Below are positions 45,029-53,518 of a stretch of DNA of 64,000 nt, piece after piece (positions within the stretch are counted from its first letter, which is position 1; each line of letters starts with the position of its first letter). Source of the stretch: Leucobacter sp. CX169. Its GTDB lineage: Bacteria; Actinomycetota; Actinomycetes; Actinomycetales; Microbacteriaceae. The notes under the pieces are model-generated. The model was not told the origin of the DNA. It saw only the letters and a program-made list of their open reading frames with translations, and did no database searches. The DNA lies in contig NZ_CP071051.1 of NCBI RefSeq assembly GCF_017161405.1, positions 124,001 to 188,000 on the forward strand, in the 5' to 3' direction. The position numbers and the translations under genes were made by a program.

Positions 45029-46084
45029 ATGGCGATGCACGGTGAGTACAAGGTCCCAGGCGGCAAGCTGGTCGTCGTCGATTTCGACGTCGTGGATGGG
45101 CTGATCCGCGAGTTCCGGCTGTCGGGCGACTTCTTCCTCGAGCCGGACGAGGCCCTCGACGACATCAACCTGGCGGTCGAAGGGCTGCCCGCGAACTCGA
45201 GCATCGAGCACGTGGCGACCGCGATCCGCTCGGGAATCGACCCTGGGGCGCAACTGCTTGGCTTCGCGCCGGACTCGGTCGGCGTCGCGGTGCGTCGCGC
45301 GATGACGGGGGCCGCCCAGTGGCGCGACTACGACTGGCAGATCGTGCACGAGCCGCCGTTGTCGCCGGCCCTGCACCTGGCGCTGGACGAGGTCCTCACC
45401 GCCGCGGTCGGGCAGGGCGAGCGTCAGCCGACCCTGCGCATCTGGGAGTGGGCAGAACCCGCCGTCATCGTCGGCAGCTTCCAGTCGATGCGCAACGAGG
45501 TCGATGAGGTGGCGGCTGAGGCGGAGGGTGTCCGCGTCGTGCGGCGCATTTCGGGAGGCGGCGCCATGTTCGTCGAGCCCGATTCGGCCATCACGTACTC
45601 GCTCTACGTGCCCGGCGAGCTTGTGCGGGGCATGAGCTTCGAGGCGTCGTACGCCTTCCTCGACGAGTGGGTGCTGGAAGCGCTGCAGTCCTTTGGCATC
45701 GACGCGGTGTACAAGCCGCTCAACGACATCACGAGCCCGCAGGGCAAGATCGGGGGCGCCGCGCAGAAGCGGCTCGGCTCGGGCGCGGTGCTGCACCACG
45801 TCACAATGTCGTACGACATGGACGCCGAGAAGATGACGCGCGTGCTGCGTATCGGGCGCGAGAAGCTCTCGGACAAGGGCACGACGAGCGCCCAGAAGCG
45901 GGTCGACCCGCTTCGCTCGCAAACGGGCGAGACGCGATCCGCGATCATCGAGCGCCTGATTCAGACGTTCAAACAGCGCCACGGCGGCACAATGGGCTCT
46001 GTGACCGACGCCGAGTACGCGGCAGCGGAACTTCTGGTCGCCGAGAAATTTCTGACCGAGCAGTGGCTGCGGCGGGTGCCGTAG
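45029..46084 (+). CDS. Lipoate-protein ligase family protein with N-terminal accessory domain
   Basis: This 351-residue protein has residues about 100-345 forming the BPL/LplA catalytic fold: RRISGGGAMF is the lipoate-binding RRxSGGG motif, and KPLNDITSPQGKIGG the lysine/adenylate loop. Residues 1-90 (GEYKVPGGKLVVVDFDVVDG and the following DDIN) resemble the accessory domain that is C-terminal in E. coli LplA, so the order is permuted. It would attach lipoate or octanoate to E2/GcvH proteins, or act in amidotransfer. It starts 25 bp after the hydrolase gene. Confidence 0.88.
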   Translation: MAMHGEYKVPGGKLVVVDFDVVDGLIREFRLSGDFFLEPDEALDDINLAVEGLPANSSIEHVATAIRSGIDPGAQLLGFAPDSVGVAVRRAMTGAAQWRDYDWQIVHEPPLSPALHLALDEVLTAAVGQGERQPTLRIWEWAEPAVIVGSFQSMRNEVDEVAAEAEGVRVVRRISGGGAMFVEPDSAITYSLYVPGELVRGMSFEASYAFLDEWVLEALQSFGIDAVYKPLNDITSPQGKIGGAAQKRLGSGAVLHHVTMSYDMDAEKMTRVLRIGREKLSDKGTTSAQKRVDPLRSQTGETRSAIIERLIQTFKQRHGGTMGSVTDAEYAAAELLVAEKFLTEQWLRRVP

Positions 46085-46115
46085 GCCTCACCTTTCCGTT
46101 CGGCCGCGCGGCGCG

Positions 46116-46129
46116 GGCAGGATCCTGCC
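46116..46129. repeat. GGCAGGATCCTGCC palindrome, copy 3
   Basis: This 14-bp palindrome lies in the short space between the convergent lipoate ligase and quinone reductase genes. It is identical to the copies at 36912 and 37878. Shorter versions (GGATCCTGCC) are at 5332, 9286 and 19422. Confidence 0.7.
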
Positions 46130-46130
46130 G

Positions 46131-47105
46131 TCAGCGCTTGGCTGCGGGCTCGAGGAGGACTTTGCCGGTGGTGCGCCGTCCCTCGAGCGCCGCGTGCGCG
46201 AGCCCGGCATCGGCGAGGGGGAAACGGGCGCCAATGCGCACGTCGAGCGCGCCAGCCTGGACCGCTGTGAAGAGCTCGCGATAGCGCCAGGCCCGCTCTT
46301 CAGGCGTGGCCAGGAAATGGGCGAGGGTGGGGCGCGTGAGGCTGAGGGAGCCTCCCGCGTTGAGTCGCTGTGGGTCGACGGGCGGCACCTGCCCGCTCGC
46401 GCCGCCAAACAGCACGAGGCTGCCGCGGATGCGGAGGGCCGCGAGGGATCCGTCGAACGTGTCTCGGCCCACGCCGTCGTAGACGACCGAGACCCCGGAG
46501 CCGCCCGTGAGCTCGCGGGCCCGCTCGGCGAAGTCGGCGTAGCCGAGCACCTCCTCGGCCCCGGCCGTGCGACTGAGCGCGGCCTTCGCGGGGGATGACG
46601 CGGTGCTGAGCACGCGCACGCCCCGCGCGGTGAGCAGTTGCGTGAGCAGCAGCCCAACGCCGCCCGCCCCGGCGTGCACGAGCACGGTATCGCCGGCCTC
46701 GGGCTGCGCGATTGAGCGGGCGAGGTAGTGGGCGGTGAGGCCTTGGAGGGGGAGTGCGGCCGCCGTTTCGAGCGACACTCCCGTCGGCACACGGGCCGCT
46801 CGCTCGGCGGCGATGACGAACTGCTCGGCATAGGTCGCGTGACCCTCTGCGGTACAGACGCGGTCCCCCGGCGCAAACCGTGTGACGCCCGCACCGACCG
46901 CGAGGACGGTCCCTGATGCCTCGCCGCCGGGGATGAACGGCAGCGGCAGCGGGTAGACGCCCGCGCGCTGATAGGTCTCGATGAAGTTCAGTCCCGTGGC
47001 GTGCGTCTGCACGAGCAGCTCCCCGGGGCCGGCCGCGGGGGCGGCGGCGTCGAACAGCCCCAGCTTCTCGGGGCCACCGGTCTCGTGAACGTATATCGCG
47101 CGCAT
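46131..47105 (-). CDS. Quinone oxidoreductase (zeta-crystallin type, MDR family)
   Basis: This 324-residue NADPH:quinone reductase of the zinc-free MDR family has N-terminal VHETGGPEKL, NFIETYQRAGVYP and GGEASGTV typical of Qor. VHAGAGGVGLLLTQ is the cofactor loop. The cysteine ligands of zinc alcohol dehydrogenases are absent. It is transcribed alone, divergent from the GDPD gene. Confidence 0.94.
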   Translation of the reverse strand: MRAIYVHETGGPEKLGLFDAAAPAAGPGELLVQTHATGLNFIETYQRAGVYPLPLPFIPGGEASGTVLAVGAGVTRFAPGDRVCTAEGHATYAEQFVIAAERAARVPTGVSLETAAALPLQGLTAHYLARSIAQPEAGDTVLVHAGAGGVGLLLTQLLTARGVRVLSTASSPAKAALSRTAGAEEVLGYADFAERARELTGGSGVSVVYDGVGRDTFDGSLAALRIRGSLVLFGGASGQVPPVDPQRLNAGGSLSLTRPTLAHFLATPEERAWRYRELFTAVQAGALDVRIGARFPLADAGLAHAALEGRRTTGKVLLEPAAKR

Positions 47106-47288
47106 GGGCACTCCCTGCTTGGCCTCTGTACAGTCTATGGACAACTCGCCGGATCCGGGCCGGGTGCTTCGCGCGGGATGCCCGCGACGCGCCGTGAAAT
47201 ATTTGGTCACAAAACGGTAACGCGCCTCAGTATGCTGGAGCCACCGCGCGACGAGGCGTGGCACGACGTCCGGGCAAGGGGGCCCCGC

Positions 47289-48173
47289 ATGGCACAGTTT
47301 GGGGACACCCAGGGCAGCGGCGTCGTCCGCGTGGGCCTGCTTGCCTGGTTGCTGGCCATGCTGCTCGTGGTGGTTCCCGGCGCGACGCCGTATGCCACCC
47401 CTGCGAGCGCGCTGCAGGAGCACGGGGCGCTGCAGCGGGAGTCCGGGGTGGGTATCATCTCGCACCGTGGGGCGGCCGCTCAGGCCCCCGAGAACTCCCT
47501 CGCAGCGATGCGCCTCGCGATCGCGGAGGGCGCCGAATTCGTGGAGACCGACGTGCGGTTGACCTCGGACGGAGAGCCGGTGCTGATGCACGACCCGAGG
47601 GTGGACCGCACGACCAACGGGACCGGGCGGGTTGCCTTCCTATCACTCGCCGAAATCCGCGCGCTTGACGCCGGCAGCTGGTTCGATCCGTCCTTCGCGG
47701 GAGAGCCCGTGCCGACGCTCGCCGAGTTCATCGGGGTGCTCGACCCGACCCCGACGCGGGCGTTGATTGAGTTGAAGGGAAAGTGGACGCCCGAACGCAT
47801 TGACGATGTGCTGGCGCTCCTGCGCGAGCACCAGATGGTCAACCGGGTCGTGCTGCAATCGTTTGAGCTGCCGACGCTGCGCATGCTGCAGGAGGAGGGG
47901 CCGGAGTTCGCGCGGCTGCTGTTGACCCGGGGACTTACCGACGAAATGGTCGCCACCGCGGTCGAGCTCCAGGTGTCGGCCGTCGGGGCCCGAGACGATC
48001 GCTTCCTGCAGGCCCCCGACTTCGTGGCACGCTTGCGCGCGGTCGGCATCGGCACCGCCACCTACACGCTGAACGCCGAGACGGAATGGGACTCGGCGGC
48101 AGAGCGCGGCATCGACCTGGTCGTCACCGACGACGCGGTCGCCTTAGCCGCCTGGCGGGACTCGCGGCAATAG
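47289..48173 (+). CDS. Secreted glycerophosphodiester phosphodiesterase
   Basis: This 294-residue GDPD has a signal peptide or anchor at about residues 14-40 (LLAWLLAMLLVVVPGA), then the catalytic domain with SHRGAAAQAPENS, EFVETDVRLTSDGEPVLMHD and LIELKGK. It hydrolyses glycerophosphodiesters outside the membrane. The ATG at 47289 with AAGGGGG upstream is preferred; an ATG at 47232 would add 19 residues ahead of the signal peptide. Confidence 0.92.
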   Translation: MAQFGDTQGSGVVRVGLLAWLLAMLLVVVPGATPYATPASALQEHGALQRESGVGIISHRGAAAQAPENSLAAMRLAIAEGAEFVETDVRLTSDGEPVLMHDPRVDRTTNGTGRVAFLSLAEIRALDAGSWFDPSFAGEPVPTLAEFIGVLDPTPTRALIELKGKWTPERIDDVLALLREHQMVNRVVLQSFELPTLRMLQEEGPEFARLLLTRGLTDEMVATAVELQVSAVGARDDRFLQAPDFVARLRAVGIGTATYTLNAETEWDSAAERGIDLVVTDDAVALAAWRDSRQ

Positions 48174-48231
48174 GCTCGAGGGGTCGCGCATTGATGCGCC
48201 GTTCATTGACCTCGGCGAAGGAGCCCAGCCC

Positions 48232-49191
48232 ATGACTCAGCCCACTTCGGTTCGCATCGGAACCTCGGACCTCGCGGTCGCCCCGCTCGCCCTGGGCGGG
48301 AACGTGTTCGGGTGGACGGCCGACCGCGACACCTCCTTCGAGGTGCTCGACACCTTTGTCGCCGGCGGCGGCGACTTCATCGATACCGCTGACGGCTACT
48401 CAGCGTGGGAGCCGGGCAACACCGGGGGAGAGTCCGAGACCATCATCGGCGAGTGGCTGGCTGCCCGGGGCGGCCGCGACGGCGTGACGATCGCGACCAA
48501 GGTCTCGAGCCACCCGGAGTTCTTGGGACTCGCGGCGGCGAACGTGCATGCCGCGGCCGATGCGTCGCTCACCCGCCTCGCGACCGACCGAATCGACCTG
48601 TATTACGCCCACTTCGACGACGCCGATACCCCGCTGGAGGAGACGGTCGCCGCGTTCTCATCGCTGGTCGACGCGGGCAAGGTGCGCGCGATCGGCGTCT
48701 CCAACTACACCGCCGAGCGGGTTGCCGAGTGGTTCCGGATCGCGCGGGACGGCGGCTACCACCTGCCCGTGGCGCTGCAGCCGCACTACAACCTGGTCGA
48801 GCGTGGCTTCGAGACCAACGGGCTGCGCGCGGTGGCTGAGGTCGAGGGTCTCTCGGTGATCCCGTACTTCTCGCTGGCGGAGGGGTTCCTCGCCGGGAAG
48901 TACCGGAGCGATGCAGATGTGACCGCGCCGGGCGCGAGCGCGCGGGCAGGGGATGCCGCGGTGTACCTGAACGACCGTGGCCGCATGGTGCTCGCCGAGC
49001 TCGACCGCGTGGCAGCGGCGCACGGCGCCCCAGTGGCTTCGGTCTCTCTGGCCTGGTTGCGCCAGCAGCCGACGATCGTGGCGCCGCTCGCGAGTGCCCG
49101 GGTGCCGTCACAGCTGGAGGCGCTCCTCGCCTCGATGACGCTCGAGCTGACGGGCGATGAGGTCGCCGCGCTCAACGCCGCCTCGGAGTAG
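48232..49191 (+). CDS. Aldo/keto reductase
   Basis: This 319-residue AKR-family NADPH oxidoreductase has the tetrad Asp in FIDTADGYS, Lys in IATKVSS and His in YYAHFDD. The C-terminal cofactor part contains SLAWLRQQPTIV. Tyr is kept in DGYS. The substrate is unknown. It is convergent with the glycerate kinase gene. Confidence 0.94.
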   Translation: MTQPTSVRIGTSDLAVAPLALGGNVFGWTADRDTSFEVLDTFVAGGGDFIDTADGYSAWEPGNTGGESETIIGEWLAARGGRDGVTIATKVSSHPEFLGLAAANVHAAADASLTRLATDRIDLYYAHFDDADTPLEETVAAFSSLVDAGKVRAIGVSNYTAERVAEWFRIARDGGYHLPVALQPHYNLVERGFETNGLRAVAEVEGLSVIPYFSLAEGFLAGKYRSDADVTAPGASARAGDAAVYLNDRGRMVLAELDRVAAAHGAPVASVSLAWLRQQPTIVAPLASARVPSQLEALLASMTLELTGDEVAALNAASE

Positions 49192-49229
49192 GCCTGGGCG
49201 CGCGTGTTCGTTTCCCGGGCCTCTGCGGG

Positions 49230-50396
49230 TCAGTCCAGAGGGAGACCGCGCGCGGGAAGCCTCGCGCCGACGAGCGCGCACGCCTGAGCCGCGACCTCGG
49301 CGAGCAGCTCGGGCGTGCGCGGGGTGAGCTCGTCGAGCGTGGCCGGCCCCTGGGCGATCGAGAGGGCCGCGGTGAGCCCCGCGGCGCGGCATTCGCATGC
49401 GCTGAGCGCGAGCGATCCGACGACGGCAAGTACCGGGGTGTCGCGGCGCACCCCGGACAGGATCCGCGAGAGCACCTTCCCGTCCAGCGACTGGGCGTCG
49501 AGGCGCCCCTCCCCGGTGATGACGAGCGCGGCCTCGGCGAGCGCCGCGTCGAGGCCGACGGCCCGGGCGACCAGGTCTGCGCCAGGGGTCACCTCGGCGC
49601 CGAGCACCGCGACGAGCGCCAGGGGTAGGCCGCCCGCTGCCCCCAGCCCGGCCCGGCTTTCGAGCCCCGCATCGGGCGCCAATACCCGGGCGAAACGGCC
49701 AAGCGCGGCATCGATAGCGACGATATCGTCCGGGGTCGCGCCCTTCTGCGGCCCGAACACGGCGGCCGCGCCCCGCGGGCCAGTGAGCGGGTTGTCGACG
49801 TCGACGGCGACGCGCCACCGTGCGGCCCGGGCGGCCGGGGAAAGCCCGGTGAGATCAACGCGATCGAGCTGGGCGAGGCCGCGGGGCCCGGGGGCGAGCT
49901 CGTTCCCCGCCGAGTCGAGCAGGCGGGCACCGAGGGCGACGAGCAGCCCCGCCCCGCCGTCGTTCGTCGCGGACCCGCCGACGCAGAGCAGGATCTCGGT
50001 GGCACCGGCGCCCAGCGCCGCGAGGGCGAGCAGCCCGACACCGCGGGTGTCGGCGCCGAGCGGCTGCGGTGCGACATCGCTCACGTGTGGCAGGCCGTTC
50101 GCCTCGGCAGCCTCAATGATGGCGGTGCGGCCGTCGGCGCTCAGCCCGAAACGTCCGTCGCGCGGGCGACCGAGCGCGTCTGTCGTCGGGGCGGTACGCA
50201 CCGTCCCGCCCCACGCGGTAGTCAGGGCATCGAGCGTGCCCTCGCCGCCGTCGGCGAGCGGCAGCTCGCGGATCCTGACCGTCTCACCCAGCGCCTGCCG
50301 CACCCCGCGGGCGAGCGCGCTCGCGGCCGCCACCGAATCGCAGCTGCCCTTGAACGAGTCAGGGGCGACGACGACGAGCGGCAGTGAATCGGTCAT
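49230..50396 (-). CDS. Glycerate kinase (GlxK/GarK type)
   Basis: This 388-residue glycerate kinase of the class II-type (glycerate 2-kinase) family has VVAPDSFKGSCDS at the N-terminus, LPLADGGEGTLDAL, VGGSATNDGGAGLL and ITGEGRLDAQSL, all family hallmarks. It phosphorylates D-glycerate and so feeds glyoxylate- or sugar-acid-derived carbon into glycolysis. It is a single gene; no glyoxylate genes are adjacent. Confidence 0.95.
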   Translation of the reverse strand: MTDSLPLVVVAPDSFKGSCDSVAAASALARGVRQALGETVRIRELPLADGGEGTLDALTTAWGGTVRTAPTTDALGRPRDGRFGLSADGRTAIIEAAEANGLPHVSDVAPQPLGADTRGVGLLALAALGAGATEILLCVGGSATNDGGAGLLVALGARLLDSAGNELAPGPRGLAQLDRVDLTGLSPAARAARWRVAVDVDNPLTGPRGAAAVFGPQKGATPDDIVAIDAALGRFARVLAPDAGLESRAGLGAAGGLPLALVAVLGAEVTPGADLVARAVGLDAALAEAALVITGEGRLDAQSLDGKVLSRILSGVRRDTPVLAVVGSLALSACECRAAGLTAALSIAQGPATLDELTPRTPELLAEVAAQACALVGARLPARGLPLD

Positions 50397-50461
50397 GTCT
50401 GCGAGTGTAGGGCGTGCGAACGCGGGTGTTCCCGGCGCGTGGGGCCTGCGACAATGAAGTC

Positions 50462-51133
50462 GTGACTGACTCGCCAGAGACCCCGCCCGCTCCCCACCAC
50501 GAGCGCACCACCTCGGGCGTTGGGCCGTGGCCAGGTGGGCCGGACGAATGGCCGGAGGAGGCGCACTTCGACCCCGAACTGCTGCGCGACGGCGACACCC
50601 GCAACGTGATCGACCGCTACCGGTATTGGCGCATGGACGCGATCGTCGCCGACCTTGACACCCACCGCCATCCGTTCCACGTCGCTATCGAGAACTGGCA
50701 GCACGACATGAACATCGGCTCGATTGTGCGCAGCGCCAATGCCTTTGCCGCAGACACCGTGCATATCGTCGGGCGCCGCCGCTGGAACAAGCGCGGTGCG
50801 ATGGTCACCGACCGGTACCAGCACGTCGTGCACCGCCCGGACATCGACGCCCTGGTCGACTGGGCCGCCGACGAGGGAGTGCCGATCATCGCCGTTGATA
50901 ATGTTCCCGGCTGTGTCCCGATCGAGACGTTCGACTGGCCCGAGCGCTGTGTGCTGCTCTTCGGCCAGGAGGGACCGGGGCTCACTGACGAGGCAATCGG
51001 CGCGGCGGAGGCGGTCGTCGAGATTACCCAGTTCGGGTCGACGCGTTCGATCAATGCCTCGGCTGCCGCGGCGGTGGCGATGCACTCGTGGGTGCTGCAG
51101 CACTCGCCCCTCGTTCCGCGACGCGCCCGGTAG
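50462..51133 (+). CDS. TrmH/SpoU family RNA 2'-O-methyltransferase
   Basis: This 223-residue SPOUT-fold methyltransferase has NIGSIVRSANAFAAD (motif 1), FGQEGPGLTD (motif 2) and GSTRSINASAAAAVAM (motif 3), which form the knotted SAM site. It methylates a ribose in tRNA or rRNA; the target is not known. The GTG at 50462 is chosen; there is no strong ribosome site. It lies just before the tRNA-Arg gene and marks the last chromosomal gene before the island. Confidence 0.93.
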   Translation: MTDSPETPPAPHHERTTSGVGPWPGGPDEWPEEAHFDPELLRDGDTRNVIDRYRYWRMDAIVADLDTHRHPFHVAIENWQHDMNIGSIVRSANAFAADTVHIVGRRRWNKRGAMVTDRYQHVVHRPDIDALVDWAADEGVPIIAVDNVPGCVPIETFDWPERCVLLFGQEGPGLTDEAIGAAEAVVEITQFGSTRSINASAAAAVAMHSWVLQHSPLVPRRAR

Positions 51134-51208
51134 TCGCCCAGAAGGGGCCTCGATTTCCCATTCGCTGAGACATCCGGTAATGTTTCTCTGGTTGGTAAAA
51201 CAACGAAT

Positions 51209-51282
51209 GCGCCCGTAGCTCAGCTGGATAGAGCATCTGACTACGGATCAGAAGGTCAGGGGTTCGAATCCCTTCGGGCGCA
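51209..51282 (+). tRNA. tRNA-Arg (anticodon ACG)
   Basis: The 74-nt cloverleaf has acceptor GCGCCCG/CGGGCGC with discriminator A, D-arm GCTC-AGCTGGATA-GAGC, anticodon stem TCTGA/TCAGA with loop CTACGGA, and T-arm AGGGG-TTCGAAT-CCCTT. CCA is not encoded. The serine-recombinase remnant reads into its 3' end from the right, which suggests this tRNA is the attachment site of the downstream island. Confidence 0.97.
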
Positions 51283-52208
51283 CTTAATGTTCGACGTTCG
51301 AAACTCCGGCACGTTAGATCGTGCCGGAGTTTCGTTCTTACCCTCCGCGTCGTCTACACGCTCAGCGAATTCGCTGGCTTCTCGTTGAACTTCTGCATCG
51401 AGCACTACGTTGAACGGCTTGGCGGTAACCGCGTCGATCTGTTTATGTTCCCCGATGCGGATGCGTGTAAAGAAGGCTTGGTTCGCGAGCCGCCGGTTCT
51501 GGCCTGAGCAACCCGCGTAGATGCGGCCAATGTCGGCGGCAAGGTTCAAACAATCGTCAATATGGTTCCGTGCCTCGGCGTAATCATTGTGGTGCTCAGC
51601 GAGTCGTTCATCGACGGCCGTATGTTCGGCGCGGAGCTTGTCTTGGAACTTCGCGAACTGCTCCAGACTCAGCGCGTCCTTCAGGTGAGCCTCGAGGAGA
51701 CGATCTTGCTCCTCGATGATTTGTATGCGGCGTCGGGTGAGGTCAGCCGCTTCGGTAGAAGACGAGGCGGTGAGCCGGTCGAGTTCGTGGTGGAGCATGC
51801 CGCGAAGTGCGTCCTTCGTGGCGGGGCTGATCTGGATGCGCTGGTAGTAGTCGATGATGAGGTCTTCGACGTCGCTGACGAGGATTGCCGCCTGCGTGCA
51901 GTCGGTGCGTTTCTGATGGCGTCCGAGACATACGAAGTAGGGGTAGATGGCACCGTTGCGGGCCTTGGTGTTGTTGATCATGAGCCGGGATCCGCACTCG
52001 CGGCAGTAGACGCTGCCTTTGAGATAGTGGTCATGTTTTTGTGTGCGATCCCCGGAGGTGTTGTGCGCGCTCAGAACGGACTGCACCTGGTACCAGACCT
52101 CGGGTTCAACGAGTCGATCATGGGCTCCGTCGTAGCGAACACCTCGGTAAACGACGTCGCCTTTGTAGTACGGGTTCTGCAGCATCCGGTGCACGGATGA
52201 CAACGCGA
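51256..52208 (-). pseudogene. C-terminal remnant of a large serine recombinase (integrase)
   Basis: About 315 residues remain. They start in the recombinase domain (TLALSSVHRMLQNPYYKGD), followed by the zinc-ribbon (CRECGSRLMINN, then FVCLGRHQKRTDC) and a long coiled coil of the large serine recombinase class. The catalytic resolvase domain is absent: the frame continues into the IS3 element at 52209 and the sequence right of the IS does not supply it. The frame ends inside the tRNA 3' end, as is common for integrases next to their attachment site. It is almost certainly non-functional. Confidence 0.88.
51299..51334. terminator. Intrinsic terminator after tRNA-Arg
   Basis: A perfect 14-bp stem (51299-51312 with 51321-51334) with an 8-nt loop GTTAGATC is followed by TTCTTAC. 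It ends the tRNA transcript and, on the other strand, lies within the last codons of the recombinase frame. Confidence 0.85.
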
Positions 52209-52270
52209 GGGTCTGCTGTCGGTTTGCTTGAGTCCAAGTCTGCTTCGATCGAGGGGTCGGGGCTGGAAGG

Positions 52271-52570
52271 ATGGCAGTCATGCCGGTCAAGTACAGCGAA
52301 GAGTTCAAGCGTGACGCTGTCGGGCTCGTGGAGTCCGGAATTTCGCAGAAACAAGTGTGCCGAGATCTTGGTGTCTCGAAGTCCGCGCTGAGCGCATGGA
52401 TCCAAGACGCAAGGTTCAAAACGTATGGGATGACTCCGTCGAAAGATCCCGAGGAGCAGCGCGAGATGCGGCAAGCATTGAAACGTATTCGGGAGCTCGA
52501 GATGGAAAACGAAGTGCTCCGCCGTGCGGCAGCCTATTTGTCGCAGGCGCACATTACGCCCCCAAAATGA
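52271..52570 (+). CDS. IS3-family transposase OrfA
   Basis: This 99-residue DNA-binding subunit has an HTH_Tnp_1 domain (KYSEEFKRDAVGLVESG, QKQVCRDLGVSKSALSAWI) and a leucine-zipper-like C-terminus (RIRELEMENEVLRRAAAYL). It ends in CCC CCA AAA TGA, where C-CCA-AAA could allow a -1 frameshift to make OrfAB. OrfB's ATG also overlaps the stop (ATGA). Confidence 0.95.
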   Translation: MAVMPVKYSEEFKRDAVGLVESGISQKQVCRDLGVSKSALSAWIQDARFKTYGMTPSKDPEEQREMRQALKRIRELEMENEVLRRAAAYLSQAHITPPK

Positions 52571-53454
52571 TCTACCCGCTCGTCCAAGAGCTGGCTGCGA
52601 CGGGTGCCTCTATCAGGGTGCCCGTCGCAGTGACGTGCCGGGTACTCGGGTTCAGCGAGCAGGCCTACTACCAATGGTTGAAGCAGCCCTGCTCGGCACG
52701 CGAGATCGAAGAGCAGCACCTGATCGGGGTGCTCCGTGAACTGCATGAGGATGATCCCGAGTTCGGGTATAGGTTCCTCGCTGACGAACTGCAAGCGCTC
52801 GGTTACCGGGTATCGGAGCGGCGCGTGTGGCGACTCTGCCATGTCGCCGACATTCGGTCAGTGATCACAAAACGACGCGGTAGGTATCGGAAAGCGTTGC
52901 CGCCGGTGCACGACGATCTCGTACAACGTGATTTCACGGCAAGCACTCCGAATAAGCGCTGGCTCACCGACATCACTGAACATCAGACTGCGCATGAGGG
53001 CAAATTGTATCTCTGCGCGGTGAAAGACGTGTGGTCGAACCGGATCGTCGGCTACGCGATCGATGACCGAATGAAAGCATCCCTTGCAGTGAGAGCGTTG
53101 GAGAACGCGGTCATGCAGCGGGGGAATCCGACGAATGTGGTGGTCCATTCCGACCGGGGATCTCAATTTGGGTCGAAGAAATTTTGTCGCGCGCTACAGC
53201 GTCACCAGCTGTTGGGGTCAATGGGAAGGGTTGGTGCTGCCGGGGACAACGCGGCGATGGAATCGTTCTTCTCGCTGTTGCAGAAGAACGTGCTCGACCG
53301 AAAGGTGTGGGCGACTCGGAGAGAGCTCAGGTTAGCGATCGTGTCGTGGATTGAGGGGAAGTATCACCGCAAACGCAGGCAGCGTGGGCTCGGGAAGCTG
53401 ACGCCGGTCGAGTTTGAGGCGATAATGGTGGATGCTGTCGAGTTGGCAGCATAA
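52567..53454 (+). CDS. IS3-family transposase OrfB (DDE)
   Basis: This 295-residue catalytic subunit has an HTH_21 region (ELHEDDPEFGYRFLADEL) and an rve integrase core with the DDE acids: Asp in WLTDITEH, Asp in VVHSDRGSQF and Glu in GDNAAMESFFSLL. It appears full length and intact. It may be made by translation from the overlapping ATG or as an OrfAB fusion by -1 frameshifting at the end of orfA. Confidence 0.95.
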   Translation: MIYPLVQELAATGASIRVPVAVTCRVLGFSEQAYYQWLKQPCSAREIEEQHLIGVLRELHEDDPEFGYRFLADELQALGYRVSERRVWRLCHVADIRSVITKRRGRYRKALPPVHDDLVQRDFTASTPNKRWLTDITEHQTAHEGKLYLCAVKDVWSNRIVGYAIDDRMKASLAVRALENAVMQRGNPTNVVVHSDRGSQFGSKKFCRALQRHQLLGSMGRVGAAGDNAAMESFFSLLQKNVLDRKVWATRRELRLAIVSWIEGKYHRKRRQRGLGKLTPVEFEAIMVDAVELAA

Positions 53455-53518
53455 AAACACTCCGACTCAAGCAAAGCTTCAGCAGACCCAACCGGCCTGC
53501 GCCTCCGACCGTCCGAGG

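Larger units (their letters stand above)
52209..53489 (+). mobile_element. IS3-family insertion sequence
   Basis: The 1281-bp element has imperfect terminal inverted repeats. GGGTCTGCTG and, after a 4-bp difference, TTTGCTTGAGTC (52209-52234) are repeated inverted at 53464-53489. It contains orfA and orfB in the usual overlapping arrangement. No 3-4 bp target duplication is seen (GCGA on the left, AACC on the right), suggesting a deletion next to the element that removed the recombinase N-terminus. Confidence 0.88.

Noticed and set aside
52209-52419. N-terminal 70 residues of the recombinase open frame
   Set aside because: This stretch is antisense to the IS3 left end and orfA; it has no recombinase similarity and is not part of the original gene.
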